Source of the DNA: Plazaster borealis
Lineage: Eukaryota > Echinodermata > Asteroidea > Forcipulatida > Labidiasteridae
Direction of reading: 5' to 3'
NCBI GenBank assembly: GCA_021014325.1
Contig: CM037457.1
Span: 7,360,721 to 7,424,720, forward strand
Length of the DNA: 64,000 nucleotides
Positions 27,901-42,900 of this stretch are shown here, in pieces. The translations under genes were made by a program, and so were the position numbers. Under the pieces are notes generated by a model. That model was given only the letters and a program-made list of their open reading frames with translations, made no database searches and was not told the origin of the DNA. Position 1 is the stretch's first letter; every line of letters begins with the position of its first letter.

Positions 27901-30900
27901 CTCACAATAGTTTAAACAGTACACTGTAAGTTAAATGTTTCCTGCTAATTAGTTTTCAATAACTCCAGTTTTATTTTAAATTTTACAAATTCATTAAAAC
28001 ATTTAGAGTGAAGTAAACTGTCTTTGTTCTCGTTGTGTATAACTTAAATCCATTAACAGTTGTTAGTCAGTAACCAAGCACCTCAGTCAATTAATTTTTG
28101 AATTAAATTATTCAAAGGAAATAATCCATATATGATAAGGATTACTAGATTATGATACACTGTGCATGTATGGTGGATGCATCTTCCAGATGGGCATTTC
28201 ATAGCCAATAGATACAAAATCACTAATTCTACATCGCTGTATATTAATGTTACTATAATGAACGTGTTTACTCACTGAAGAGCCCAAACTCTTAAGCCAA
28301 TCCCATTAACAATTCTTTTAATTACATAAAAACTGGTGCATTTCAAACCAACATTTGTATTACAAATTAAATTTGTAGCCCTTTGTGAAATCTTTGAACA
28401 CTCTGTTGTGATATTAACAAGTCCCAAGTAATCAATGTCTAAATAACCTTGAAGTCATTCCTCAAAGAGTCCTACCAATGTATGACATGATCACTTCACC
28501 TCAACGATTTCATCTGCTCTGTCACTTTATTTGAGGTCTTAAAAACTCTTTGAAAAGTGTTAGTGAGGCAAATTCTATAAAAACATTTAGGATGTTCATA
28601 TGAATGTTTTCTTAAACTACATAGCCGCTGAGCTCTAGTATCATATATCAGTCGGCTGTATTGACAAAAAGTGATATTTTGTTAGGCCTGAGAGAGAACT
28701 CTATAGGCAGCACATCATTTCAAAGCAATTAATACTTTTTTCCCATCTATGGTTGGGTGTCATTCTTAATTCGTTCCATCACAAATGTAACCTAATCCCA
28801 CTCTCAATTCAACATCCAATTTAGCCTTTTGTGTCTGCTTCCAAACACAGGTTATTACCGCTAGCAGCGCTCCACTGTCACATCGTGTTCCTTTGCCAGG
28901 CGTTTGTACGCTCAGGCGTGAATTTCATTTCTTTGTATGCACCCCTACAACTGTATCCACAACAGTTGTTATGATTTCAGGCGGGGCGGAGAAAGATCCG
29001 AAGGCAAATCCAAGTCCCTTCTGACACTGTGTCTGTCCAAACATCAGAATGCCATAGACAGTTCTGGAAAGGAGCATGCAAGATGATATTGCCCCAACCC
29101 AAATGGTGCGGCAGTAATGCTGGTTTGTTTTCCTATCTCAGTGTCACATTTTGAAATGAAACAGCGAGAAACACAACACACTTCGATCAATAAACCACAG
29201 TTACAGAAACCTCTCCTAAGTAAGTGGACGACTTTTAGACTCGTGAAAGTGAATCCGGCAGACCTTGCGGGAACACCCAGCCTCCAATCCAATTTGCGTT
29301 TTGTGCATGTCTTAATAGAAACTCGACACCCATGCTCTGTCCAGAAGTTGTCATTATTCTGTCATAGTATATTCCAATTAATTAAAAAGCTTTTTAATAG
29401 AAACCCTCTGGCTATTATGCCAAGTCCTTCTGGTTTGTATTTTGGTTCTTTCTTGTTGAAGCTCAATACTGTAAATCTGCATGTGTGAATGAGTTAGCGT
29501 GCATCTGGTCATTTACCTCCAGGTCTTGGCTGCGTGATATGCTAACAGTCCTAAGGGAATAACAAAATGGCAGCTTCCAAACCTCATTGTTATATCATCA
29601 AACACTGAGAGCAAGCCCTCGCATTATGCCCAGTATAAACACAATCTACATAAGTTAACTGAATTTATTGTAATCCAAATCACCAACAACCTCTTTATTA
29701 TTGAGAATGGTGCCTGCTGCCCTGTATTGTGTATTTTCTGAATATGTTAAAGATTATTTCAATTTCAACACATTCCGGTCTTTTTCTTCAAACTTTTCAA
29801 GAGATAAAAGTTTCTATATTTGTTTTCGCAGTTTTGTTGACAGTCCCCAAATCACTGGAGCTGAAACCAATTTGCTCATGGTTTACTAATCTACCACCAT
29901 CATATTACGGCCTTTAATACTTCTAACCTTCAACTACACACACACACAACTAATCAACAGTACATATTTGCACTGTTTTGACCTTGACGGCACTGTTAAC
30001 CAAGTACAAAGTGAATTTCATGGCCATGATATATTAATAATAGTTATTAATTATTTCTGCTTTCATACATTAAGATGATGAATGCTGTAGACTCCCACCA
30101 TATCCACCCATCCATATTAATAGTTGCTTTTAGCTACAGCTACAAGTACATGTATATTACATTGTGTGCTTCAAATAATTGATCAGGGCTGATGTTTGAA
30201 AATTTTACATCTTTTGTGTTTAAGTAGTTTCTATAATGACTGAGGCCAATGTACAAGTGAACTGTTATGCTGGTTTAACATAGAGAGTGTATGTTTTTAA
30301 AAACAGGGTGGACTTGGTAAATTGTGTGTATTTATATATGCTATACACACACACACTTTGACAGCCACCTGTTAACATTAGTTTACTTGACTCAATGATA
30401 GTATGCAGAAGTTTCAATGAAACAATACTGAATTCACTGAAACTAATTCGGTTAGTATGATTTTGTCAACTCTGACAAAGTGTTTGGTGAATTATTTGAT
30501 TAACTTTTCAAATATTTCATGAATTTTGGGATTAATGAAGGCAGAGGGGTATGAATCTCTGTCACGTAGTGTTTTGTTTTTTTTGTTGTGAGTGGAGTTG
30601 TTAATTCTCAGTGGATGTTGGATGTAGATTGCACAGGCAGGTACAGGGTAAGAGGGGCAGCTATTAAAAAGACATACATTGGCAACTAAAGTCAAATGTT
30701 AAAAGGGCCAGAAAGCTTCTCACTGGAGAGAGTTGTCTCATCACAGTCTCTTGGGATATGAAATGTAATTTTCTTCCAAGCCCTAGAGACACAAAGAACG
30801 AGGGATCCAGAATACAAGCTGTTACCCTCCATCATCAAGGATTCCATCCAAACAATCACAATAGTTAACAGATTGAAAACCTTTGATAGTCCATAATCCT

Positions 30901-33900
30901 CTACAAATACTTGCAAATCTAACTTGGGAATACTCCTTTAAGAACAAAAACACTCAAAACCCTAAAACAAGAAAAACTCAATCAGTTTTCTAGGAAAACA
31001 ATTGTGGGTTTTTCCCCCACAACTTTTCCAAAGGTGATTTTATGTAAACAAAGCCTGCACTTACTATTTTTGTTATACCACATTTACAGGAAAAGATATA
31101 GAAGTGTTTTAATACCGCAAGAGCTGTCATCCTTGTACAGCAAATCCACAGCTATAAAAATAAGCATTATAGAGTATTTAAGAAAACTGATTGAACCACC
31201 AATTTGAGACTTGGATAAAGAATTTGTGCTCAGTTCATTATCTTATAATATGGCTACAAATATATCTGTTATTCTGTTTTAATCTACATTCATAAATACC
31301 CCATTCTGATTGGTCAAGAGGAGATCACGTGGCTATGTTTAAACACGCGATATAAACACGGTTAGGAGTGTTTAAATATGGCCTGAGGAAATCAAGACAA
31401 AAGAGGGTGCTAACAGATGACTGCGTGGTGCCCGCAAATTTCACGGCCCAATTTATGTTGGTAGGTCGTATATTTGGCTTGCCCAAGTTTGAAACTTGCA
31501 TGCAGAAGACGATCAGAGCATACTGATCGAAACGTCGAGTTGAAACCAACAGTTCTTTTCAGAACCACCCCAACTCGTTTAGAGATAGTCATTACATGGT
31601 GTTACCCCAAACCTTTCCATATTGCATGCAATTGTTTGAAACTTAAGTGCGCATGTTGCGCAAGGAGCTACTTAGCGCTCAGTATGGACAGAAACTCAAC
31701 GCAGAGTTGAGGCGAGCTGAGGCAAAACCGTCAGATTTGTTCTCAACTTTTAAAGGGTTTTGAATGTTTTTACAGAAAGGTATTAATGAATGGGAATAAA
31801 TGAGTGGTGACTCAGTCTTGAATGGCCATTTCAAGCCATGGAGGGTCGTGGCCGTGCGATAAGAAGGGGGGTCCTTATCCCACAGCCAGGACCCTGCAAG
31901 TTTTAAACGGCTGTTTAATATTATTCCCTTATTGAATGCCTTGTATCTAGCTTTTATTCTCCTTAAACACTTCAAGTCAAAAAGTGGTACTTCCGGCATT
32001 ATTTTGATGATAAAATCAATAAATTCCAGTTTTGCCAGACACTAGTATCCAACATTATTGTTCTTATGACCAGTACTAAATGTAAGTTGATTAATGAGAC
32101 TAAAATAAGCAAAAAATTCATTTCAATTTTTACAGGATTAATCTGTATAAAGCTCAGTATTTTTTCCTTCAGTGAACGTTAAAAAGCAAATCAAATGTTC
32201 AGTACCGGATACCCTTTCTGTAGAAGCAACATTTCAATTGTTCATTTTTTAAGTACTTTATCATCTGCGGAATACATGATTTGTGATCCAAGACCAAAGA
32301 CCACCTTTATCAAGAACATTAAATGGGTATTAAGTCACTCTAATCAACATAATGGCACAATGGACAGTTTGTATCATTTTCCTGTACTGGGTAACAAAAG
32401 TATTTGTCCCAGTTCAAATGGAGCACGTTCGAATTCTTCCAAATAAACCACAGACATTTCTTTGGAATTTGTTAATACAGCATGTACACCATATCAGCCA
32501 CTTCAATTACAACACACCCCGCATGCAAGGAAAAGCAAGCACTTTATGATTATCAGTGCATAAAAGATTGATGTATGATATGCTTATTGGTAACACCATA
32601 TATGTGGTCAGTCACGCAATGGAATTGCCTGTCAACCGCCTGTCTCAAGACGAAACGTTCAAAAAGTAATGAGTGTGTGGAGTAAATGATTAACAACCTA
32701 TCTGTTTCACTCCTCTGCATGAATATTTATAAGCTGGGTGCTCTGTTCTTTTATTTAAAAACTCTGATAGTTTGATGGGAAGTTTAACACACTTGGGTGG
32801 AAATTTGTGAATAATTTAACAGGTTTAAGTGTTAAGAGTATAAGGAAAGTAAATTCATTGCTTATATTCAGATAAGTACTAAGAACTAAAACTAACTTAT
32901 TTGAAGATTTCGTTACCACTATAGTTTTCTGCCTTAAGAGTGATGGTGCCTTGCACTCAAATTACTTTCAGCTACAATTCAGTTTAGTTCGTATGAATAT
33001 TACCGGACATTTGACTCTTGCATCATTGTTAGGGTCAATAAAAGAACATACAGTGTTGCTTTTTTGATTAAACAGTGTTTGTCTAAACAGCGTTCTCATC
33101 AGATTTTCAATTAAATTTCCAATAAGAATCTTCAGGTTGAAATTTGTTGCATTAATCAAAAATTAGTGGAATGTGAAGTATTATAAGGTTAAACTAAACT
33201 GAAGTAGTGATCCAGGTGTGACAAGGCACGCTGCTATGTACATCCCTCTATGGTTCACCTAACCCATGGGCCAACGCAGAGGCTCATTTGTTCAATCTTG
33301 GCACGCCCATATGAAATCAAGTGATGAAAGAAGTCCCATATATGACTTGAAAAACTCCCTATATAAATAATGCATGGTCATAGAATTCTCTGGCACAAGC
33401 ATGATTAAAAACCACTAAATGTTTATCTTGTTTCCAATAACTTCCTGGAGTGTTGGAGTAATTGGTGGGTGCCTGACATAGTAACATCCTTTCTGATCCT
33501 CTAACCAGCCATCATATTGACAGTGTTGCCAGGTGTACTGTCATGTCCCTACTGATCCCATTGCCCTTGTCCAATCAATTTTACTGTGCAATGAGAAAAA
33601 TATAAATTGCACCCTGCTCACCCAAGGTGAAGGGGGGGGGGGGTCATGTAAAGGTTTGCCTTAACATCCATCAACAGGTTGCAACATATGTACTGTATGT
33701 ACAGAACAAGTGGATCCTCCCCCACCTCACCCCCCCCCCCAATACCCAATAACCAGCCCACAAATGAAGCTGTCAACGCTTCCCATAGACCACACAAAGC
33801 AAGGTGCTGAGGGCTTGTATTGTTCCAAAGGGCTTCTTATCAGTTCCTGAACAGGCAACAATTAGTAAATTGGAGGTTTAACTGTTCTTAATTCCCAAGC

Positions 33901-36900
33901 AATCCTTGAAAATTGGCAAAAAATAGCTACCTTCCTGTCAGTTGTTGTGGCAGAAAGGAGTCCATGTGACTGGCTGCCAGTGGCTTTAGAGGAAATGAAC
34001 CAAAGGAAGAGACCAAAGGGATCCTTATTTATGAAACCTGTTTCCTTGCTCTGTGTTCGCAGGTATGCTGAAAAAACAGTTCCTCTTAGAAAATCAGTAT
34101 TATTTATAGATTCACTTCTGTAATATCTTCTTTCGCGTCTTCCTCTTTCGTATTAATCTTCAGGCTGAACCTGCGGCTAAAATTAAATAGCCAGGACTTG
34201 CCCTTCCTGATCTGCTAAGAATCCATCTGTTATTAATCTTGCCATCAACAGACTACTGATGTCCACAATGACCAGCACCTTTGCAAATATCCATCATTGC
34301 TATTTCCTTTACCTGTCTTGTATCGTCAGGCACAAGGTAATTTAACACAATTAAAGTCAAATGGCCCAATCGCCAAAATGAAAGAAAAAAATAGATATGT
34401 TGTAGAACAGCTTGGGTAATTTGATGAAAGCTTGGTTTCCATCAGGTGTGGTTGAGCAGGGTATTGGCACGATCCGATACCTCCAGCCAACCTAGAGGCT
34501 ATTGTTTTTTGTCACCGTGCTTCCTTTCGTCTCTATTTCATCCTCCCATCATGCCTTGCAGCATGTTCGTAATAGAGGACATTGCCCTGTTACTTGCTCA
34601 GTCAATGTTCGCGGCTGTTTTTAGCTTGTCATTGCTTTGTGCTGAGAACTTTCATTAGTGGTTTCACACCAGGACATTTCAGGCAATATGACTTCAAAAA
34701 TTAGTTTCAAATGTCAAAAAAATATTGAATCAGGATTCAACTATCACATTGCACATACTTAGGTTGGCTGTGATAATATCAACACAGAGCAAAAATTTTG
34801 CAGACAAAACATGTAATTATTGATGAAAAAATACTGCTAGTGTTTTAAGAAAACAACACGTAGACCTTGTTGATGACAAATTTGTTAAAATTGGTCAGAT
34901 CTTTGTAAAATTGTTGTCAATACTCCGTTGTAATCAAGCCAATCAATGACACCTTTACTGTCTGTGGTCAGTGTTACCATGTTATAATAACCTTGGACAT
35001 AATTAAGGAGAACCAACTCTCCATTATAGTAAAGTTGTATCGGTCCTTTTGATGCTTACTGTATATTTCCAGCAAACCATTTATTAACATATTACTGTAA
35101 ACAGTCATAACAAATATCCATTACAATATCCGCTTTAATCAAATGCAAAACCAATTGCACACTGCAAAATGGGTTTTAATTAAAGAAACACCTGCCTTAA
35201 ACAATTACAGTAATAGACAGGATATTTACAGCAATTTTTCTTGACTTAAAGGAAATATTGGATAATTTTGGACACCTCAAAAGGTAGAAATACAATATGT
35301 TCACCTTTCCTACATTTGAAAACTTTTTAAAATTTGAACCATCATGGTTCTTGATGGTAAATGATCAGCTAGAAGTTTCTTGGATCGACAAAATAAAGTA
35401 GGAAACTTGACCAATCCAGGCCCAAATCGCTCACAGAACTGACAGGTTCCTCTACTGACTGATTTGCCTCTACGTTAAACCCAAACTATGTGTGAAGCTT
35501 GAAAGCTGGCAGCTCATAGTGACTAACAATTCTACCTCCATGGTAAAAACAAGAACAATGTCAATGAAATTTATGGTACATTTTGAAATGATACTACTAT
35601 AACTACAGTGATAAATTTTTTATCAAAATGTCATTGTTGCATTAATTAACTACACTATATTGTAATGGTCCATTTTAAAATAGCCTTGGGCAAGGTGCTG
35701 CAAAAGTTTTTTGTAGCAACTTTTCAGTAGGTAATGACTTAAGTATTTTGTTTCAAGCATGATTTGCATCGTGTTCACATCCAGTATTGCAGTTACATGT
35801 TGGTCTCAATGTGATAGCAACAACTGCATTCAACAACAACCTCAAAATCTATCTGTCCATCATGTTGAACATGTTGAAACAACACACAAAGCTCTCTTTC
35901 ACCTTTGTGTATTATTACCATTTCAGTTGAGCTCTTTGGCAAATATATATATCATTGCTGCCACAAGGATTATAAACAACAAATTCAACAGCAAGCCACA
36001 TCTATTGTTATTCTAATTCCCCCCACTGAGTAAGATTAAATACAGCCTCCTATATTTATTTTTAGGGCCTGATTGTTATTCACTAAGTCAGTGAATATGT
36101 TTAAACAATAATAACACACCCTCTCTCAATCTCAAAAGACATTAAAATATTAACTTCTGTTAAGCATTTCATTCAAATAAAGTTATTCAAATAAGTCAAA
36201 GTCCTATGAATTAGTGGGTTTCTGTTTACACATTGAACAATTTGACCACATTTCAGGAAGAAGGTCAATTTGAATCCCATGTGCCTACTGCCTACAGGCA
36301 GAAAAGGTTTTTTGAAATGAAAAACTATTTGTTTTCACATTTCTGACCTGGTCTCTTACCCTTTGTGTGACGTTCTTTTCCATTTTCATTCAAACCACAC
36401 AAACTATGTCTGCTTTAATTCAAGCACATTATTGTTCAATAAAAAATAAAAATTGCACATTAACAAAGGTCCTTTTTAAAATCTGAAATAAGAACTTTGC
36501 CATTTTGAAAGCCGACATAAAACCAAGGGAAGATGCATGTTCTGTACTTGTTTTGTGAAAATTGTTGGAAATAGTAATTATCTGAATTACCGGTCAGCCG
36601 ATATGCGAGAAAAGTCCCCCAACACCAAGTTCTTATTTTGATTCAGAATAATTATCAATTGATCTGTCATTTGGTGTATTTTTATTGTAAAATACTGACC
36701 AAATATGAATTTTCCATAGTTGGCTGCATTTATTGAAAACTGAAGGAATGACTGTACTCTTCCAAAGACCAAAGATTCAGCTGTTTCAACTTTTATTGTG
36801 TTGCATAAGATGTTGTTGTCAAACCTAAATCACCACATGCCCAGGAAAATGCACTATTTGTAATATCCATATGTACTCATTGCTAATCTGTTTGTGGTCA

Positions 36901-39900
36901 GTTCTTACATCTAAGACTAAGAGTCTATCCCACAGGAAATATATCTTTATACATCCATCATCGGTGTAATGGAAATGGCTCCATCTGACTGTCAGATATA
37001 TTATAAAGTGCTTGATTCAGTAATGCATGCTGTACATAATAGTCTACAATAATTGTAGCATCTAGACATTACATAAGAGTAAAACTAAAGTAAGCTCCAC
37101 CTGTTGTAGTTCTTGTACAATGTATATTGGCACTTCAGAAAAGATTATGGAAGTTGATTATCAATACTATAAAAACATAGCCTACTATATTGTCGTTGCT
37201 TGTAATCAGTTTCAAAATTAACTTTCCTGGAATGTTTGTTGGCAATAGGACCTTACAAAGTGGCTGTTGAAACGAGCATTATCCTAAAGGAACCATTGAC
37301 TGTACACTAACACTTTATTCCTTTATTTTGAATCCTCACAGATTGCTTGATATAAAGTAAGTGTGTCAAAATTGTCTTAAATGGCAAGCTTGTTCAATGT
37401 GCCCTAAACATTAAAGCAAAATGTACAGAGACTGTTTGAATTTTGGGTAAAGGGGTAATCATAATAAGAGGTTACAAATAAACAAACAAATAAAAGATAC
37501 ATGTGGTGAACAACTGGAGGTGTGATACAAAGAACTGTAATGTGAATAACAGCACAAAGGATTCATCAAATCAAAGTTTGATGAAATGTGTAACAGGCAA
37601 AGCAGTGAAAGTCCATCCCCTAAATCTTACATTCTTAGTTTTATATTTTCATTGATAAAACAATGCTAATTTTCTTTTTAAACTTCATTTATACAGAAAA
37701 GAAATTAAGATTTATGTAATTCTCTTAATGTCAATAATCTCTCTGTTTCATATTTTTGACTTTTGATAATGACAGAAAAAAAGCAAATCTCAGTTGAGTT
37801 GTGATTGTTATAGAGAGCACCTTGGGCACAATGATACTCAGGCTATTGTAACCTCACACACCACATGATATTAAGTCAATCTGATGTATTTAAGACTGAC
37901 ATCATCTGACACACATTTCTGTGATTCACATGCACTGACTGCTAGTATTGAAAATGAAGATATTCAGCTTAACCAAAACAATAATTGTAGGGAATTAGAG
38001 GGGCATCTTAACAATGGCATATATATATATTTGTTTAAGAGAACAAGCCATCCCCTTAGAATTCCTTCACTTCAGAAAAAACACTGACTTTCCAGTCAAG
38101 AAAGGAAAAAATAACTTAATCAAAAAACCATCATGCATAAATGCATGCTTATTATACTCCAAACAGGAAAAAGATATGTGGTAACAAACACTTAGAGTTA
38201 AGATGAGCAGAAATGGCTTGCGGTGATGTATTAGAATTCAATGACCTTATAAGAGACTGTGAGTAATTATCTCTCGCTTGCATTCAGAGCCTTGGGGGCA
38301 GGAGGTTTCTTCCGATACGCAAATGAAAGAGTAAGGTAATATGTCCATCAGGAATATGTGGAAATGGAGGAATCACACCCAAGCTGGGCTAGCTGCATTC
38401 TCAGAGGGATTAACAGATAATGCAGGCTCAGGAAACACATCGCAAATTATGAACACTGTCACAGATCATTTTGGAGCACTTACCGAGTGGAAAGCATACA
38501 GTCAGACAAAAATTGAGGCAATGCACTTTGCTTACTGCAAATACACATCAACAGCATAAACATGAACAATGTATTTTCATTTCATTTTATTGTCGATGAA
38601 ATCTGTAAAGAAACACAACTTGTAATAAAATAGAACAGAAGACAAAAATAACATTTTCATCTCAACTCAACCGAAATTTACATCTCATGGAAAAATTCTT
38701 TATCTCATTACTGACAAATGTCCTGCACAAACAAAGTGATCAATGAAAAACACTTGAGTATTCAAGAGAAATTAGAGAATTGCATGCAACAAAAAAGCAT
38801 CAATTTCAACTCATTTTCACTTAAGAATTTGTTTTATTGACACTGGTGTTACCTCCCAGAATACCAGGACCAATATTACCATGTCCATAATCAACAACAC
38901 TGTGGGAGTACAGACTCAGGCTAAACCATGTCATAAATCACTAAGCTCAGCATCAAGGACACTATTATGATCCTTTGACTCTTGTTATACAATATTCCAT
39001 TATCTACCAACCACAACCATCAACTTACTATCAAATTTTACTTTGTCATCTCTATGTACTGGTGAGAAACTACCAGTTTATTCTTTTGTGTGTAAAAGTG
39101 AGCTAGATTACTGTGAAATACTGTCTTTGTTCACTTTGTTGCAATGGTTTTGCCTCCAATCAGTCAATCCACAATATGAACACAATAGCAACCAAACAGA
39201 TAAACACAAAGGGCTGTGTAACTGATGCACAACATCAAACACTAATCTACCTTTTAAGACAATGCACCGGTTTGCATGGAAACTAATGCAGCTCATGTTC
39301 ATAAATTAAACCTCACCGCCCAGAAACCAAATTTCAAAATTAATTCATGTAATCTAAGTAAAAGTGAGGTATGTTTGTATTTTGTCTCAACTGTTTTTGC
39401 TTTTAATAAAAACGATTTAAGAAAGTAAAAATAATATTGTGTGCTGACATTGTTTGGAAAAGTTTGTGAACAAATTATTGATAATCATGCACGGGAACAA
39501 CTAATGAAAATGTATATTTTCATGATTTCAAATTACCAAAAGAGGTCAAGATGAAATAATTGTTGTTGTGTTCCCACAGTTGCATTATAAAGCACCTTAT
39601 TATTATTCATTTATGCTGGATGTTTATGTTAGTATAAATATATCCTAAAAGCGAATATATTTACATTACCAGATGCCAGAGTGATTTTTGTTGCCAATCT
39701 CAAGAGCATTATGATAAGCAAGTTGAAGACAAAGCTTTAATCCTTCTCACCATAGAGCTCTCACCAATGGCTTTACACACAAATAATGCCCCTTTATCCT
39801 TCACACTAGAAACCTAACACAACCTGTAGTAGAATAAATCCCACTAACAAAACAAACTGGTAGATTCCATCAACACAAAATGTCCTGCAAAATGGTTGAC

Positions 39901-42900
39901 CATTAGAAGTGACCCTGTAAATACACTACAATAACAAACTGGCAAACTAGCTGGGGTATGAGAAGAAAGGGCACACAGTGGGCTTCAACACCAAGTCTTT
40001 GTTCTTTTACCAATGCCTGTTAACTTCTGAAATGTTTCAACAAATTCAGAAATCAAGTGAGCAGACAGGTATGAAGCATTTTAAGACAGATGAGGGCAAA
40101 CTGAAGTGTCAGTATTGTGAAAATCAGAAAAACTGACAAGCAACTTGTAATGAGTACATTGTTAATTTTACTTTGGAGTTGTTTTTTGTGAGGGTAATCT
40201 TTTTCATGTAGTTCACAGAAACATTAATTGATGTGTTCTTACATTAAAACACAATACATACAGGTAGGTACAAATTAAAGTTGACTTAAAACTACCAACT
40301 GAACCCTTGGAGATAATGTGGTCCATGGAGTTTACAAAGATTGCTTCTTCAAGTATAAAATTATGTATTGCTTTTCAGAGTAAAACAAATTTTGCAGCTG
40401 AATGTTTATCTTAAAAGCTAGTTAAAACTGCATTCAATAATTTACTTAATAAATAATTCCATGCACAGACAGTAATGCTGTTTGTGTCTTAATGCTATTC
40501 AACTACCGTTTTTAAGCCTGCTTACAAGCACGCCGCGATCCAGTCTCCAAAGAATTAAACAAATTAGAAAAAATGGCTCAAAGCAGGGATAATGATATCA
40601 GCATTATAAATTATACATTCTCCTTTGCCACTACAGCATCTGTGCTTTTACTACATGCCCACTTAGTAATCAAAGATCAATTTTCTCTGCAATTTTGACA
40701 AGTTAAGTAGCTTTAGGGGTGAATATATTACCCATTCTACACTCTGTACCATATCTACAGAACCTTTGTGTTTTAGTCAATGATTTGCATATAGGACAAA
40801 CACCTTTACCTTGTAGTACAGTTTGTATATAGAGCTGGTAATGATGGAGTAGAGAATCCCTGCGATTAGGAATCCAACCTGCCCCCAAGAATACATTATG
40901 AACTCTTCTTCTAAATAACTATAGCTGTCCCATTAGTTACAATAACAGAGCAGCATTTCTTTATTGCAAATATTTCATTAAAAAGGGTTTAATTGTTTTA
41001 CAAAAATGACAGCCTTTTAGACAGAAAACTTCTCAGGAAGATTAACTGGTACCAGTACAAACTTAACACCACACCAAGTAAGCTTTCAGATTTGTATGGT
41101 TAACATGAATATTTCTTGTTTAAATAAATTTTTCCTCAATGACACATCCAATAAACAGATTTTGTGCACATTTTCTATTCTTGTGATTATATTCTTCTAA
41201 ACATAGCATGGTATTTTGTAGTGACGGATTCACAATCAGGTAAATACATAGTCTGGTTATGTTTTGACTTCAATCATGTTGCAGACTACTCATCATGACT
41301 TGTTTATTTAAGTACCCCCATAGTGTGACAAAATGGACTTGTACACATTTTACAACTTGTCTGATTGTATCCTGTTTACTTCTTAATAACAATCCACAAA
41401 TAATCCAACTTGCTGCATTAGGTGTGGTAGACTGCATGACAGGAAATGCATACAAAAGCAGTATTAATTGAATGCTTTCAAACAAATCTACAAAGAATGT
41501 ATGGAGTGTCTTATCAAATCTAATGACACTGGCGTCAGCTTTCTCCATATTGAATCTGAAAAGACAACACATCAGCCATTTGTCATCCTTGCCTCCCAAC
41601 TTGGGTTTCAATTAAGATAGAAGCTCAAACCATCAAGTGGGCCAAATTGTTTTGATATTCAACTTAATATATTCTGTCTTCAAGTGTTATTCTTTGGCAG
41701 CAATCACATTTGTTATTGTTGACCAAACCCTGTACAAATCTCTTCAAAGTGCTTGAGGCATTTTCCTATTAATGAGAACTAACTTGAGATGTAGCAGACC
41801 TTCAATCAATCCTAAACATTTGGAATGGAAACTCAAGAGGTTGTAGATTAGATAAGGAACCTCATACTTGTTATTATTCAGACTAGAATCATGAGTCTTG
41901 ATTTTCATCATGTGTACACTACTATCAATGGGATTAATCCGCCTTGCATTAGGACACCTGATTAAATTGAGGTTGTGAAGAAAAAGTATCTAGATTTGCA
42001 GCAAAGAAACACAGAGTTCGCTTTATGTTTTAGTCCCATTAATTATGCAAAATCTACCCAGCAAAACTATATGTAAATTGGAACATGGTTGGATTATTGC
42101 ATGGACAAGTCCATAAAAATATGCACTTACGTATCCAGACACTTTACACTGAGACATCATTCGTACTTACTAGCATCTTAACACTGAGATTCAAACAAAC
42201 ATTTGCTCCTATCCTCAAATTGTTTAGGTTGATAAAATTGGTATAAGGCTAAAACAGTACACTCACACTTGGTTCAACCATAGCCTTGCTCTATGGTTCA
42301 ACAGTTGCAATTTTAGACAACTGGTTGTAGAAAACCTCCTTGAAATGTCAATACATTCAGCTGAAAGCAAATAACAAATACATGGCTAGCCGCAAACAAC
42401 GAAATCAATTGCTGGGTTTGTTATTAATAAAAGTGACACAAACCATAGCATTTCACAATTTCTTCCACTCAATAACACAAGGCCATTTTGGGATGAAACA
42501 CCATATTGACTACCCCACCCCTTTCACAATAAAGTGAAGGCCTGAAACACACTAGAAAGTAGAAAGAACGAAGACCACCTGAGTGGAATGGTGGAATAAA
42601 GGCTTTTCTCTGTCTCATTCATCACTTTTGTCAAGAAGTGGCTAAATTAGCCTTGTCATCCAAATATCTCCATTTCAGATTATCCTTCTTAATTTGAAAA
42701 ATTTATTTGAATCTATGTTTCAGGGACTTTTCACAACTTAGTCTTAGATATGTTTTTGTTCATGAAAGTAACTATATTTCAATAATATAGAACTGTTGAG
42801 AGTTCGTTTTATTAAGCCTTTTTTTTTAAATGAGCATTTGATTACTAATCTTAGTAATTACTTCGTGGAAATAAAAAATTATGAACCTTTGTACAGAGTA

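Noticed and set aside
29117..29488. 123-codon plus-strand frame in intron 1
   Set aside because: No similarity recognised, no splice sites in phase, an overlapping frame on the other strand; probably a stop-poor non-coding block.
31500..31540. Active hammerhead ribozyme
   Set aside because: GAAAC-GTC is present, but the invariant CTGATGA and a proper stem II are not.
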